Assembly: GCF_900496995.4 (NCBI RefSeq)
Contig: NC_044008.1
Coordinates: 13,959,276-14,023,275 of the forward strand
DNA length: 64,000 bases
Direction of reading: 5' to 3'
Source: Aquila chrysaetos chrysaetos
Taxonomy: Eukaryota; Chordata; Aves; Accipitriformes; Accipitridae
Of the stretch, positions 33,901-45,340 are shown one piece after another. The notes below the pieces were generated by a model that worked only from the letters and a program-made list of their open reading frames with translations, ran no database searches and was not told the DNA's origin. A program made the position numbers and the translations under genes. Numbering within the stretch: position 1 is the first letter of the stretch; every line of letters starts with the position of its first letter.

Positions 33901-36900
33901 AGTAGGGGAAGCTCGCTGGCTGAAGATTGGGTCAGTAAGAAATATAAGTTCATCCATTTCCACCATAACTGAGGCATGTCCCAACCATGTGACTCGCATA
34001 CCAGTTCCTGTCTTCCCAGCAAGTTCCGGCTTTTGAACAAAATAAGGTTTTAATACTGGAAGCTCTTTATCAAGTTCCTAGCAAAAAAGAACACAATATG
34101 CATGAGAGATTTCAGAATGTACTTGGCTGTGGAACAAAAACTACATACAAAGCACAAATCAATACAGTCAAGACTTGTGCTTTGTTTATATTTTTAGGCA
34201 GAGAATGACAACCCAAAACAGATGCCTTTTTAATGACCATTTTCTCAGCTACTTCCTCCTAATTTCATCTTAAGTTTTTGTAACATTTTCACTTCTCTGT
34301 GAAGAGAGAGAAGAGAGAGCTCAAGAGTACCCCATCAGGCCAGGAGACCTACTAATAGAGAGAGTCTGAAAGCATTGCAGTGAAAGCACTGCAAGGCACT
34401 AACAGCATCCTGGGAAAGGCTTTGTAATCCATTGACCTTCCCCAACCTGGAAAAGAATATCTATATATACACACACACACAGTTACTGTAACAAATGCTC
34501 AAGTTCAGCTTGTGCAACTAAATGATGCATCCCCTAAGTCCTAGCACAAATAAGTCACAAACCCACAGATGAAAGAGAATGCCACGTTCCTAACAGCACT
34601 CCACAAAAGCTGATCTATTAGCCTTTAGCAGACCCTCTCTCTCTCCCCATTACATATAGGAGCAGCACACGGAGGTTAACCTCACTTGGCTAATATTAGC
34701 TTTTACAATTCTCTTTCTATCCTGCCAATAATTCAATGAACATTTGTAAAACACAAACCCATTTTTAAGATGAACCTTAGGGCACTTAGTTATGCTTCTC
34801 ATGATGTTTTATTGAAGCCTTCAAGGTAATTAAAGTTTAATTATTACTAAGTCACTATACTGATTATCCCCGTTCAGTATGCAGTCCCATGAATGACTTC
34901 AAATCAATCTAAATCCATACTCCTGTGTAAAAAAGTTATGGAAGCCTTCCCCCATCTCCCCTCTTGTTCCAGCATCAATACTTATGCAGTCCCTACTCAA
35001 GTCTGATGGGTCAGAGAACTGATCCAGCTGTACATTAATCCAGGGGAGGAAAATAGACAACTTTCAGCTCAATCAGCTTCCAAATTTGACTCTGTGTGTA
35101 GCCTCAAGTTGGCACAAAGGAGGCCATGGCTGTATATTATCTACTGAAACTCATCATCCAACCACCAGTCATTCTCTCATTTTGAACCGGAGTTACATTC
35201 TTCACTGCAGTTTGGCTGAGACACTTATGCAGAAGTCTTATATGAAATAAGAGTTTTCCTATTAAAAAAAACCAACCAAACAAAAAGTTTTCTCAGAGTT
35301 CCTGACCATCTCCATCTCTGACACAGCATGTCTAAGTGTCTCCTCCCAAACTGTTCTGGTCTGAACTCACATCACTTTAGAAGATTTTTCCTGGGATAGG
35401 CAGCTTCTACAGACTCCTGACACTCTTCTGCCCCGGTAATCACAGATGTCCCAGCAATTCTGGTTCCTAGTCAAGTTCTACCTGCAATGGTTGCTGCTCT
35501 CATTGTCTAGGTCTAGGATAGTAGATTAGTGCTATCAGCAAGTTTATGAAGAGCTGACCTCCCACTTCCTTAAATGTCCAGCTGATGCTGTGACAGTTTA
35601 GGACTCTAGGATTTCCCTTGCTGAAACAGTCCTGACAGCTTCAGGAAAGTTACTCTCTCCACAATATTTTATTGATTTGGAGGGCATACATTGGGAAAAA
35701 ACAAAACACACACACCTCCACCCCCATGCAATTCTACTGTGAGTAATAAAACATTCAAGAAATTGCTTTTTCTGAGTGCTAATGGACAAGACATGTCTAC
35801 TGAAAAAGTTTCATTACTGTCTTCAGGAACAAGAAATAGATAACCGTCTATAAAGCTGAATGTAAGGCTTGTACAATACAATCACTTAATGCATACAAAA
35901 ATAAACAAAGTATGAATATTAGACTAAGACAAACTGCTGCTTCTCCAAGAAAGAAGCATAACTTTCTTTACCTCTATTTCATTCTGGTAGCAGAATTCTG
36001 AACCATAGATTGTGACACTTCAATTAAAAAAAAAGTGGAAGATCCACAAAACTAACATAATTGACTCAAAAATGGAAGTTAGGACAACCCACCAAATTAC
36101 ATGTGGTTAAATCAACAAATCTGATTATATCAAAGAAATTAAATTATTACATTCCATATCTGAGTTAATTGTCATAATGCAATTTAGGTCAGTAAGTACG
36201 TATTTTATGGAAAATGTTCTTTTTAAGTAGCTGTTTACAGGTAGATGACAAATTATTCTAAGAACTCTAAATTAATCCACTTTATTTTTGCTGACATTTG
36301 ACAAAAACTAGTTTCTAAAATTAGCATCATGAAATATTAATAAACAATACTATATGGATGAAGAACTGGCTAATTGGCAGATGTGAACAGTGAGTTCTTA
36401 ACTGGGACTCAAACATATTGTACTAGTTTTGGCTGGGATAGAGTTAATTTTCTTCCTAATAGCTCCTAAGGTGCTATGTTTTGGATTTGTGCTCAAAACA
36501 GTGTTGATAACAGACCGATGTTTTAGCTATTGCTGAACAGTGCTTACACAGCATCAAAGCCAGTAGGCTGTAGGTACCTGAGAAGTTGGGAGAGCACCCA
36601 GCCAGGACAACTGACCCCAACTCACCAAAGGGATATCCCATGCCACATGACATTGTGCTGAGCAGTATAACAGTTAGGGGAAGAAGGGGGATGTTTGGAG
36701 TTGTGGTGTCTGTCCTTCCAAGTAACCATTACACATGACGGAGCCCTGCTTTCCTGGAAATGGCTGAACACCTGCCTGCTTATGGGAAGGAGTAAATGAA
36801 TTTCTTACTTTGCTTTGCTTGTGCATGCAGCTTTTGCTTTACCTCTTAAACAGTCTTTATCTCAACCCGCAAGTTTTCACACTTTGGCCCTTCAAAAATT

Positions 36901-39900
36901 CTCTCTCCCATCCCACTGAAGGGGAGTAAGTGAGCCGCGATGTGGGGCTTACCTGCCTACCAGGGTAAAACCACAACACATCTGCACTATTAGATGCTTT
37001 ACAGGGATGTCACTAGGATCGACACTATTAAGTATTTCAAATAGTTGATTTAAAAGTAGAACTAATCACTTAAAAAGGCACCTGTAAAGGACACACAGAC
37101 AGGAAGATGGATAAATAAAGAGTAGCACAGTTCAAACAACTGGTATCCTGACCTATTTAAATAAAATTCTGTGAACAAAAGTTCAACGCAAACAAGGAGC
37201 AGAAAGGCAGTGTAACTTGGAAAGCACAGACTCCGCATTATATCTACAGGTTTGTGATACACAGGCCTCTGATCTAAATCAATGATTCCTCAGAGAGTGA
37301 GATCAGAAATCAGGCATTTTGTTGAGCTATCATAGTAAATCACATGGGGAAATAGCTAAAGAAATTACTTCTCAGTGCATGGATTTTATGTTTGGGGTTG
37401 GTTTGGGTTTTTTTTAATGTTTTACAGAAGTATGCTAAAATGCCCAAAATTACCTTTTAAAGCAATAAGGACTCATAAGATTTCAGATTAAAACACAAGT
37501 TTTACTGGCAGTATACTTCATATGAACTTCTTAAAACTCATACAACAGGGTAAAACAAGATAATGAATGAAATACATAATCCTATGGAACTTTTATCCTG
37601 CTATAGTACATTTTGTTCTCTGTCAGGCTAACTAGAAACATTAATACTACAAGGATTTGCAACAGATCTTTGACACATGACATTAATGTCAAAACAGCTA
37701 CCAACAGAAGCAAAATGTGCCTAATACTGTCTTATCTTCATCACTGCAGTAATACAAAAATTCCTCCTGCTGTTCCCCTTTCCCCCTCCCATGTTCTTCT
37801 TTCCTTCCTAATGCAAGGCAAGAAGAAACACATGACGGGCTTTGGCAAGACTAGCTAATTAGCTTAGGATTTTTGGTGCTTAGTGCATACTGGAATACCA
37901 CTGGATTTTACAGAAATGAGAACAATCTAAATTGTTGATCCAACAACTAATAATTAAAGATACTCCAACAACACTGAAAAGAGTTACTAATAAAGCCTGT
38001 AACGAAAATATGAGAAGTCTATGCATTCTGGATAATTATATAGACTTCTTGTGAAGGCACAATTATAATACATATAGCTTTTACACAGTGAAGTACATAT
38101 CCTGCATAATATGGGTTGGTTTTTTTACGTATGCAAAGCACTTGGTACAGATAAACTGAACCTGCCCACCATAGCAGGGTATCACTAGGCACACTCAATG
38201 TGGAAATTGAAGTAGTAGTCTGCTCAAAGGACATTCTATCTGACAGTGCTAAATAAAGTATGGAGCCCTTAGTTTGAATTTTAAACAAGCTCAGAATTGC
38301 TTTACAGGTTGATTTAGGTGTGGAACAAACATAGCTGGTACAAGCATCAAAATGGCTGAGGAATCAAGAAGTGCATTTCATTGATCCCTATCTAGGTTTT
38401 TCTATTTCTGATTTACTTCACTGAGCTCCTGAATAATTGCAGGCACTTAATTAAAAAATTTCATATGCAAAGCAATAAAATTAGTCCAAAATGAATTTCA
38501 ACTGGGTCAGAGAGACAGCTTTACAACTGGAACAGTGTAGATTTCTTTGTAATCATCCTTTATTGCAGGGATAATCTGTAAATTAAAGGGGAGTGCTGCA
38601 GTTCTCCACTACCATCAGAGAGCTGTATATTCTGTACTATGAAGTACACCTTAGCACTCCCTTCCAAGTACTTCAGTCACTAACCAGGTTTCTGACTAGT
38701 CCTGGCAAGATATGAAGCCTATTGTACACATATGGAATAGGGCAGCGGTCAAAGGCAACTGAAAACACCAAGCATGAATTTTACACAGATGTGGCCAAAG
38801 TATAATGCAGCACACTGCCTAGAAAGCTGTACACACTGAGGCACAACCACTGCTACTACTACAAGGTACAGATAATGTCTAGAAGCAGGACACCAAATTT
38901 AAAACAGTTAATTGTTGGAAGGGATCCCAAGACCGACATATGTTTGCTGTGCTTCTTTCTGAAGTCAAATTATTGACTATTATTATTACAGAAAAATTAC
39001 AGCCAAGATTATCTCTCCCTTAAACATGTTCCATGCCACATATCCTTTGAGAAATCCCCAAACCTCTGACCATCATGTGTTAGTAAGTAACATGGCTTTT
39101 CTGTCCATAAAGCTGATCAAATTCCTTCCTTCACAGGTAATTCATATAAGATAAAAATGAAAAGTGTAAGCTCTTTGCTAAATACTGACTGTGAGATTTA
39201 TAGCTTATGCATGCCTTTTTGTATGCTTAAAAGCATTACTAACACCTATTTGTTCAAAAATGCTTTCCCTGGTTCTGCACCCTTCAGCACAGCTTTTCCG
39301 AAGTGCAGTCAACACATCAGAAAATACACTGAGAAGTAATCCTAACTGTCAAAACTGTAGCAATCGTAACTCTTCTTGGGGCCACAAAGATAACCCATGG
39401 CTTTCCAGTATCCATTACTCCTCATGGAAAAGAAGCTTCTCTCAGAGGCTGCTTCCCCTGCCTCCTTTATATACAATATCTGACAGAAGCAATACACCAA
39501 GAACTAATAATGGTGTTTCCCAGTAAACTGGCACTGTACCTTTAGTATTTCAGTACAAATACTTGCTCAGGTTAGTTTTAACATATGCAATTTTTTCTCC
39601 TTGTGTACTGAAACAGAAAAACATAGATTTGCAAACACTTCCATAAGTAAATGACAGCAAACATTTATTACATTTTTATGAACAAAGATGTAATGCATGT
39701 AGTAAATGGCAGTCTGGAGAAAAAAAAAAATAAGGCAAAATTTTTACAATGAGACATGCCACAGCTATTTCATGCAATACAAATGATGTTAGTAGTATGC
39801 TTCATAAGGCAATACCTATTAAAAAGGAAAGAGTGTAACTGTAATTTATGACTGAGCTAGGGTGTCATTTTTGCTGGCTTTGTAAATATAAACTGAGCTG

Positions 39901-40432
39901 GATAAATCAAAGGGTGTGAAACTAACAGAAAGAAGGAAAAAATTAAAGAGGCAGAAAGTATTAACCCACTTTTTGAAAAGAATAAATTGATAATAAAATC
40001 AGAAAGGAAAAAAAATACTTAGAAAAGTCTCCAAAAGATGCCTAATAAGTATTAGTTAGAAACTGTCCTATTTTATTAATTAAAGCAGAGGTAAAAGCAG
40101 TCTAAATCAAGGACAGAAAACATTCATGTATTTACCTGCTTTGAGCATGGCACATTGCTGTTATTTTTTTCCATGAGGGACCATTTCAAAATATTTGGCA
40201 AGGTTGGCGATTTCCACGTTGGCCATGGGTTGACAAATTTCCCATCTTTCCCTCTCTTTGATTTAGTCACATCCTCTTCTAATCTGTAGTCCAGCCTGAA
40301 GCTTTTCCTGGAGGTCCTGGAAGAATCGCTGCCCCTGGAACCTCGACCTGAATTCTGGCGTTTCCTCACTGCTTCTTTAGGATACTGGTTACACGCAGTC
40401 AAAGGCTGCTCTTCATCTGTTTTCTTATCCAT
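30866..40432 (-). CDS. NAPEPLD: NAPEPLD, N-acyl-phosphatidylethanolamine phospholipase D, complete
   Basis: This Zn-dependent membrane enzyme hydrolyses N-acyl-phosphatidylethanolamine to N-acylethanolamines (anandamide and relatives) and phosphatidic acid. Four coding exons (40136-40432, 33431-34077, 32278-32392, 30866-30991) give 1,185 bases: 394 residues plus TAA, one more than the human 393. The metallo-beta-lactamase domain starts at about residue 126 ([17 protein letters not shown]). HTHYDH gives metal ligands His186, His188, Asp190 and His191. His254 (PSQHWCKR), Asp285 (FFSGDTGYC) and His344 (VAIHWGTF) complete the site, each one residue on from the human position. The N-terminal 80 residues are basic and Ser-rich with the conserved [11 protein letters not shown]. 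It faces ARMC10 tail to tail. Confidence 0.97.
31046..31068 (+). repeat. A23 homopolymer (T23 on NAPEPLD sense strand)
   Basis: Twenty-three A on the plus strand. On the NAPEPLD transcript it is a T tract 55 bases upstream of the last acceptor, so it may reinforce the pyrimidine tract. Confidence 0.85.
31773..31799 (+). repeat. G-rich tract ending in G18
   Basis: GGGTGGGGGTT followed by 18 consecutive G. It is a potential G-quadruplex on the plus strand, in a NAPEPLD intron. Confidence 0.85.
32278..32392 (-). CDS. NAPEPLD: NAPEPLD exon with last metal ligand
   Basis: It has 115 bases, with acceptor TGTTTTGGTAG and donor GAG|GTAAAT. It encodes [17 protein letters not shown] through [10 protein letters not shown], including His344. 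Confidence 0.97.
33431..34077 (-). CDS. NAPEPLD: NAPEPLD catalytic exon
   Basis: It has 647 bases, with acceptor TTTTGCTAG and donor CCAAG|GTATGA, phase 2. It encodes [13 protein letters not shown] through GAYEPR and contains six of the seven metal ligands. Confidence 0.97.
34078..40135 (-). other. NAPEPLD: NAPEPLD intron between canonical coding exons 1 and 2
   Basis: A 6.1 kb AT-rich intron containing one solo LTR at 36.4-37.0 kb and a short CA/TA run near 34465. No exon was recognised. Confidence 0.6.
36419..36978 (+). mobile_element. Solo LTR of an avian endogenous retrovirus
   Basis: The 560-base element begins TGTACTAGTTTTGGCTGGG and ends GGTAAAACCACAACA, so it has TG...CA ends. The opening (GGCTGGGATAGAGTTAATTT) and the end match an LTR type I know from many birds, probably ERVL/ERVK-like. 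It is flanked by CATAT (36414-36418) and CATCT (36979-36983), a 5-base target duplication with one mismatch. No internal retroviral coding sequence is present. The orientation is from the degenerate CTTAAACAGTCTTTATCTC poly(A)-region segment. The family name is not certain. Confidence 0.82.
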
Positions 40433-40448
40433 ATCTTTTTGAGGAGAA
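40136..40448 (-). CDS. NAPEPLD: NAPEPLD first canonical coding exon
   Basis: The acceptor TTTATTTTAG is followed by 16 bases and then the canonical ATG at 40432 (GATATGG context, G at -3 and +4). It has 99 codons, [11 protein letters not shown] through NVPCSKQ. The donor is CAG|GTAAAT, phase 0. The 16 bases before the ATG contain no stop in its frame, which matters for the upstream exon. Confidence 0.95.
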
Positions 40449-43400
40449 CTAAAATAAATTTTAAATTAATCAATCTTTTCTTGGACTAACATCAACATTC
40501 ATAAGGTTGAATGTTCTCACACACATTAGAAACAAGCCTGCCCTTCTCATTTTATGATCTACTGTATTTTTTTCCTCAACAAAATATGCTTTTAAAACAG
40601 TTGCTATTACACAAAAGACTTCAAAAACATGCTGTGGCAAGTAGACATGAGATCTTTGTAGTTCAGGCAGAGTTTTACTCCCCGGTATGCACTACTTCAG
40701 ATACTAACACTATTATCTACCAACTGCAAGAGTGAGGGGGAAGGGTTCCTTAATTTACATTTTGGAAGAATAGTAAGTTCCTCCTGAAACTTACAACATT
40801 TAGTGCCTGATGTAATATGATCCTGCAAACCTGTCAAGAGACACTAGAACTATACAGCACCTTAAGATTAGCCTACATAGTGACCTTGGTTTGTAGTAAG
40901 AGCAGCTGCCTCATGTAGCAAAAATAACACGTTACTTCCACTGACAAGATGCACATACATGCAGAAAAGTCAGAACGCAAAAGACATTTGGTCCTATTTC
41001 CCATTTTGTCCAAAATTAAGGAAAAGCTTATTGTAATAACAGTAAAAGTAACTGTTTCAAATACAATTTTGATACATATTTAACTGAACTGACAAGTGAA
41101 AGGCTACAGAAAATTGGAACATCTCAAATAAGTCATGGCTGCAATGTCTGTTCTTAGTTCCATTGTGAAATATAAAAAAGTGAGAAAATTATAGAAATAA
41201 GCTTTTCTCAGTTAAGTCACAATTCTGGCACAGTTCTTGGAAAACTGCAAACTCAGTAGTCAGAGTCTCTTATTCCAAATTGCACTTAAGTGTTGCAGAG
41301 TTTAGGAATATGGAGTCCTATTCATCTCATTATATCCAAGGTAGAAAAAACAAATATCCCTATTTCATTTTAAAAGTTCCTGAAGCAATTCAGTTGAAGC
41401 TAAATGCCTCAGTTTCTATATTTACTTTCAACATTTCAGTTGAAAGTAAATACATTGTTCTGACAGTTCTTTTAAAAAAATAGGGTGCTACTTCAAAGAG
41501 TACACAACTTTCTGGTACTTACAAACTCTACCTGATAAAAACTAGAAGATGACCAGTAATGAACAGACAGCATGATATACTGCTTAGGTGCAGGAATAAT
41601 TTTTAATAAGAAATTGTAAAGTTTGTCCTGTAGAAAACTCTCCACCCCATGTTTTAGCCTATCTACTATTTCATTAACTCAGATACTCAAACTTCAGCTG
41701 TATACTCATATGAGAAGCACTGGGCTGAGGTACCAAAGCCAGTCCACTCAAACAACATTTTCAGAGAACAGAATTAAAGCCCACAGTTTTCTTTAGAAAT
41801 TGCATAACTCTGTGCCCCTCATAAGTTCATAACTACAGGGAAAAAGAAATACATTGTCACTGCAACATTACAGCTAAGATTTTACACACATAAGAAATGT
41901 TATCAAATTGAACCCAAATGCATTTACTGGTGATGCTCCAACTTCAAATGCAGAGCCTGTCCCTGCTATTTCAGCAGCAACCGATTACTAAACAGAAAGT
42001 ATGGTGTCAGTTGCAAAGATACACAACTGATAAATATTGTGATATTTTCTTAACAAAATAACAATTATTTTGCCATACAGTAGAGATAAAAATTAACACA
42101 TCAAAATTCACTTCTGATAAAGAAGCATGAATAACGTTCAGAAAACATTGCTGATAGAATTTTTTTATAAATAGTACCCTTGGTCATAATCTTGTTATAA
42201 TGTAACTGCTTTGTACTCTAGTTTCCCCATAGTTTTACTGAAACCACTTCATTTATGTATTTTCTATTTAGCAATAAGATACCACATCTGCATCATAATT
42301 TTAATTTAACTGTTGATACTCCTAGGCTTTTTTCTCTATTTCACTAAACATTTACTGGAATCAGCCTTCAATGAACAGCCACCCAACTTGCTCTATACCA
42401 TTTTAAGCAGACATACATGGTAACAAAAAGAATCAGTGCCACAAAAAGGCAGACGGAATACCCCCAAAATTGTAATGGATATTTTAACTGTTACTTTAAC
42501 TTAAGAGGGTTTGTTTTGGTTTTTTTGGCATTCCTCAAAGAACATTTTCAATGCCAAGTCAGCTTATTAATTTAGCTAAGCATGCAGACACAGTGTAGTT
42601 TCTCTTCTAGAAAGCATCATGAAAACAAATCACAAAAGCTTAATCAGATAGGTACTTAATTCCAGGAAATTCTTCTGTTAACATCTCAGATGTCTGATTT
42701 TTAAATATATATAACTACCGTAATTATTGTTCCTACAAGACATTTTATATTAGAGACTGGAGTGCCTAAGGTTTTATTTTTAAGTTTCTGTTTATCTATT
42801 CATTCATCTCTAAAATAGGTGAATTCTACTTGTGCTTAAATTTTCATACAAACCTTTGATCTTATTCTGAAAGTATAAACCTCTAGGGGAAGTAGGGATC
42901 AACTATGCTGATTAAACAAAGACAATGCCAAAGCATTTAAGGCACTGCAGGTATCTGTCTGCCAACATATTTTCCACATGATGCACATACATTACTTTTC
43001 ATTAGTATTCCATAAGCAACTGAAGGGATAAAAGACCTCAGTGCTCACAGAACACTTTAAACCCTTTTACATGCATAAGAAAGGGACACATTTACAAACA
43101 ATTAACTGACAAAGTTTTCCTGATGAACTGTAGATTCCTTTGAAGCATCAATCTTGCCAGTTCATTTCTGTTTCATTTAAACTGGCAAAATATATCCTAG
43201 AATATTCATGGAATACAGTAAAAGAAATCTAATTTTTCTTATTTAAAAAAAGGTAGATGATCATTTCTTGAAAGCCAGCAATCATTAGCTTAAAATAAAA
43301 CTCAACCAGTTACTAGTCCAAGGAGATTCTTACCCTTTTGCAAAAGAAAGCCTCTACAGACAAGGAGATTTGGCAGGTATATTTTAAATATTAAAAAATA

Positions 43401-44863
43401 CCCAATCAGAAATGAGCTGATTTTTCATCCAGCTGTCCTGAATTCTTCCCTCCAAAAAATAATAGTTTGGCACTTGAGAAATAATTTAAGCACTGGACTG
43501 CCAGCCAAATTATGAGTGATGGAGACACCAAAATCAAACTGGAGTAGAGTTCTGTTCACTTGGGAGGGGCAGGGGGAAGGGGTCATGTCCTTGGTGAATA
43601 TTTGTTATTGTAAGGGTTCACAAGAAGTCTTCTATTTTCCACACTTTTAAACAAAGAGGAAAATTACTATTCTACTTAAAAGCATTAAACTGCTTTCGTA
43701 ACAAAAGGAACCCATCCTTCAGGATGAGGTGACTTACCCCCAAACAAGGGCAAGTGCATTGCCACCACTTGTAATAGGGGCTCAGGCAAGACCCAACGCA
43801 ACCACCCTCTCTGTGCTCAGAGATGCATCGCTGTTTCAACTGAATTCAGAAAAAGAAATGGACAAAGACATAGAAACTACTAAAGGAGACCATTAGTCAT
43901 GCCAAATCCATGAGGCCAGAAGGTACTCAAGACAGAGGGGAAGAACACCACTGTCTGATGAATAGGATGAAGCCTAACATGAATCAAAATGCAGAGCTCA
44001 CATAACTGGTTTTCCAGCACCAAACACTAATGGGCCCCTAGTAACCCACAAATCAAGAGAAGTGGTAGATCAGGCAGGACGTGGCATGGAAAACCCATGT
44101 CTTATGTCCCAGTAAACAGGCTTACACCTGTAAACAGGATATAGCCCTTAGGACAACAGGTTTAGGGTCAATTGTTTATTTTAGCATTGCTTATATAACT
44201 GAAAACTTGGATACAAATATTTTGGCTTTGAGTCTTCTGTTTATCTAGGAAAATAATTAAAAGTTTAACTAAACATTTTAATACTTTCTGTTCCAAAAGA
44301 AGGCTGGAAACAGGATACATCACAAGCAGCACTCTGACATTAAAATTTTTCTTTTTAAATGGTCATTTAAACACAGCAGAGCTGCAAGCCAAATTATTTT
44401 AGCTTTTTTTGAAGAAGAAACACATTGACATAGAATCTACTGTGTGAGTCTTCACGTTTTACACCCAGTCTCTTCTAACATCCACTACTCCGTAAATGAA
44501 ATGGATGTAGTTCCCCTTACTAAGCATACAGACATGCTACTAACCGTGAAGTCTGCCAGAACAGACTTATCCCTCTTTTCTACACAGAAGTGTGGTCCTT
44601 ATTGAACAAATCCATAAGCCAGAAAGTTTAAGAAAGAGTTACTATGAAGCTATTGTTTACTGGAACCCAACAACAGCCACAGAACTTTATACTTACCTTG
44701 CAAACATTCCATAGTTTTCCAAATATCCTTAGTTTTCTCTATTTTTGAAGCAAGAAGTTCGGTTCATTTCTAACAACTGTCTCTCTGTATAGACTGCATC
44801 CAGAGCTGGGCTACACTACACATCACCTAAAAGGGACAACACACAATTCCTAGCAAATTCACA

Positions 44864-44970
44864 CCACTGTAGCCTTATCAAAGCAAGAATCCGAGCTTTC
44901 TGCAAGCCATATACTGCCACACAACTTGGAAGTTTTCTTTCAACATGCATATTTTTAATGACTGCAAAAA
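44864..44970 (-). repeat. Local duplicate, copy 1
   Basis: Direct repeat of 45231-45340 (about 11 mismatches over the first 86 aligned bases by eye). The minus-strand frame reads ERKLPSCVAVYGLQKARILA and stays open over 74 codons (44816-45040). The family is unrecognised. Confidence 0.6.
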
Positions 44971-45230
44971 GCACACTTTTTGGCTTGAAACTAAAAAAAA
45001 AAATTTCAGCTAAAAGGTCAGGTATTTGCAATATTTGCAAACACTAGGGAGCTTTGAAAAAAGGCTCCCGCACACTCAACTATCAAATGACTGCCAGCTA
45101 AGTTTTGGCTGTGCTTTTATTTTTCCTTCAGGTCTGAAATTGTCTGCTTTAATTAATGAACAGTTTCAGACTGGAAAATTCTGAATGCACTTCAACTTTT
45201 ATTGTGCAGTACTTCAGGCTGTTCACCATA

Positions 45231-45340
45231 CCACTGTAGACCTACCAAAGCAAGAATCTGAGCTTTCTGGAAACCATATACTGCTACACAACCTGGAAGT
45301 TTTCTTTCACTATACATTTTTTTTTTTATGATGGCAACAG
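45231..45340 (-). repeat. Local duplicate, copy 2, with open frame and AATAAA
   Basis: The minus-strand frame 45192-45392 (66 codons) reads a short hydrophobic stretch (SGIIAVGTAVAII), then KKK, then ERKLPGCVAVYGFQKAQILA. A minus-strand AATAAA (45203-45198) overlaps the codons just before the stop. It may be a decayed retrocopy or a small membrane-protein-like ORF. I cannot name it. Confidence 0.4.
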
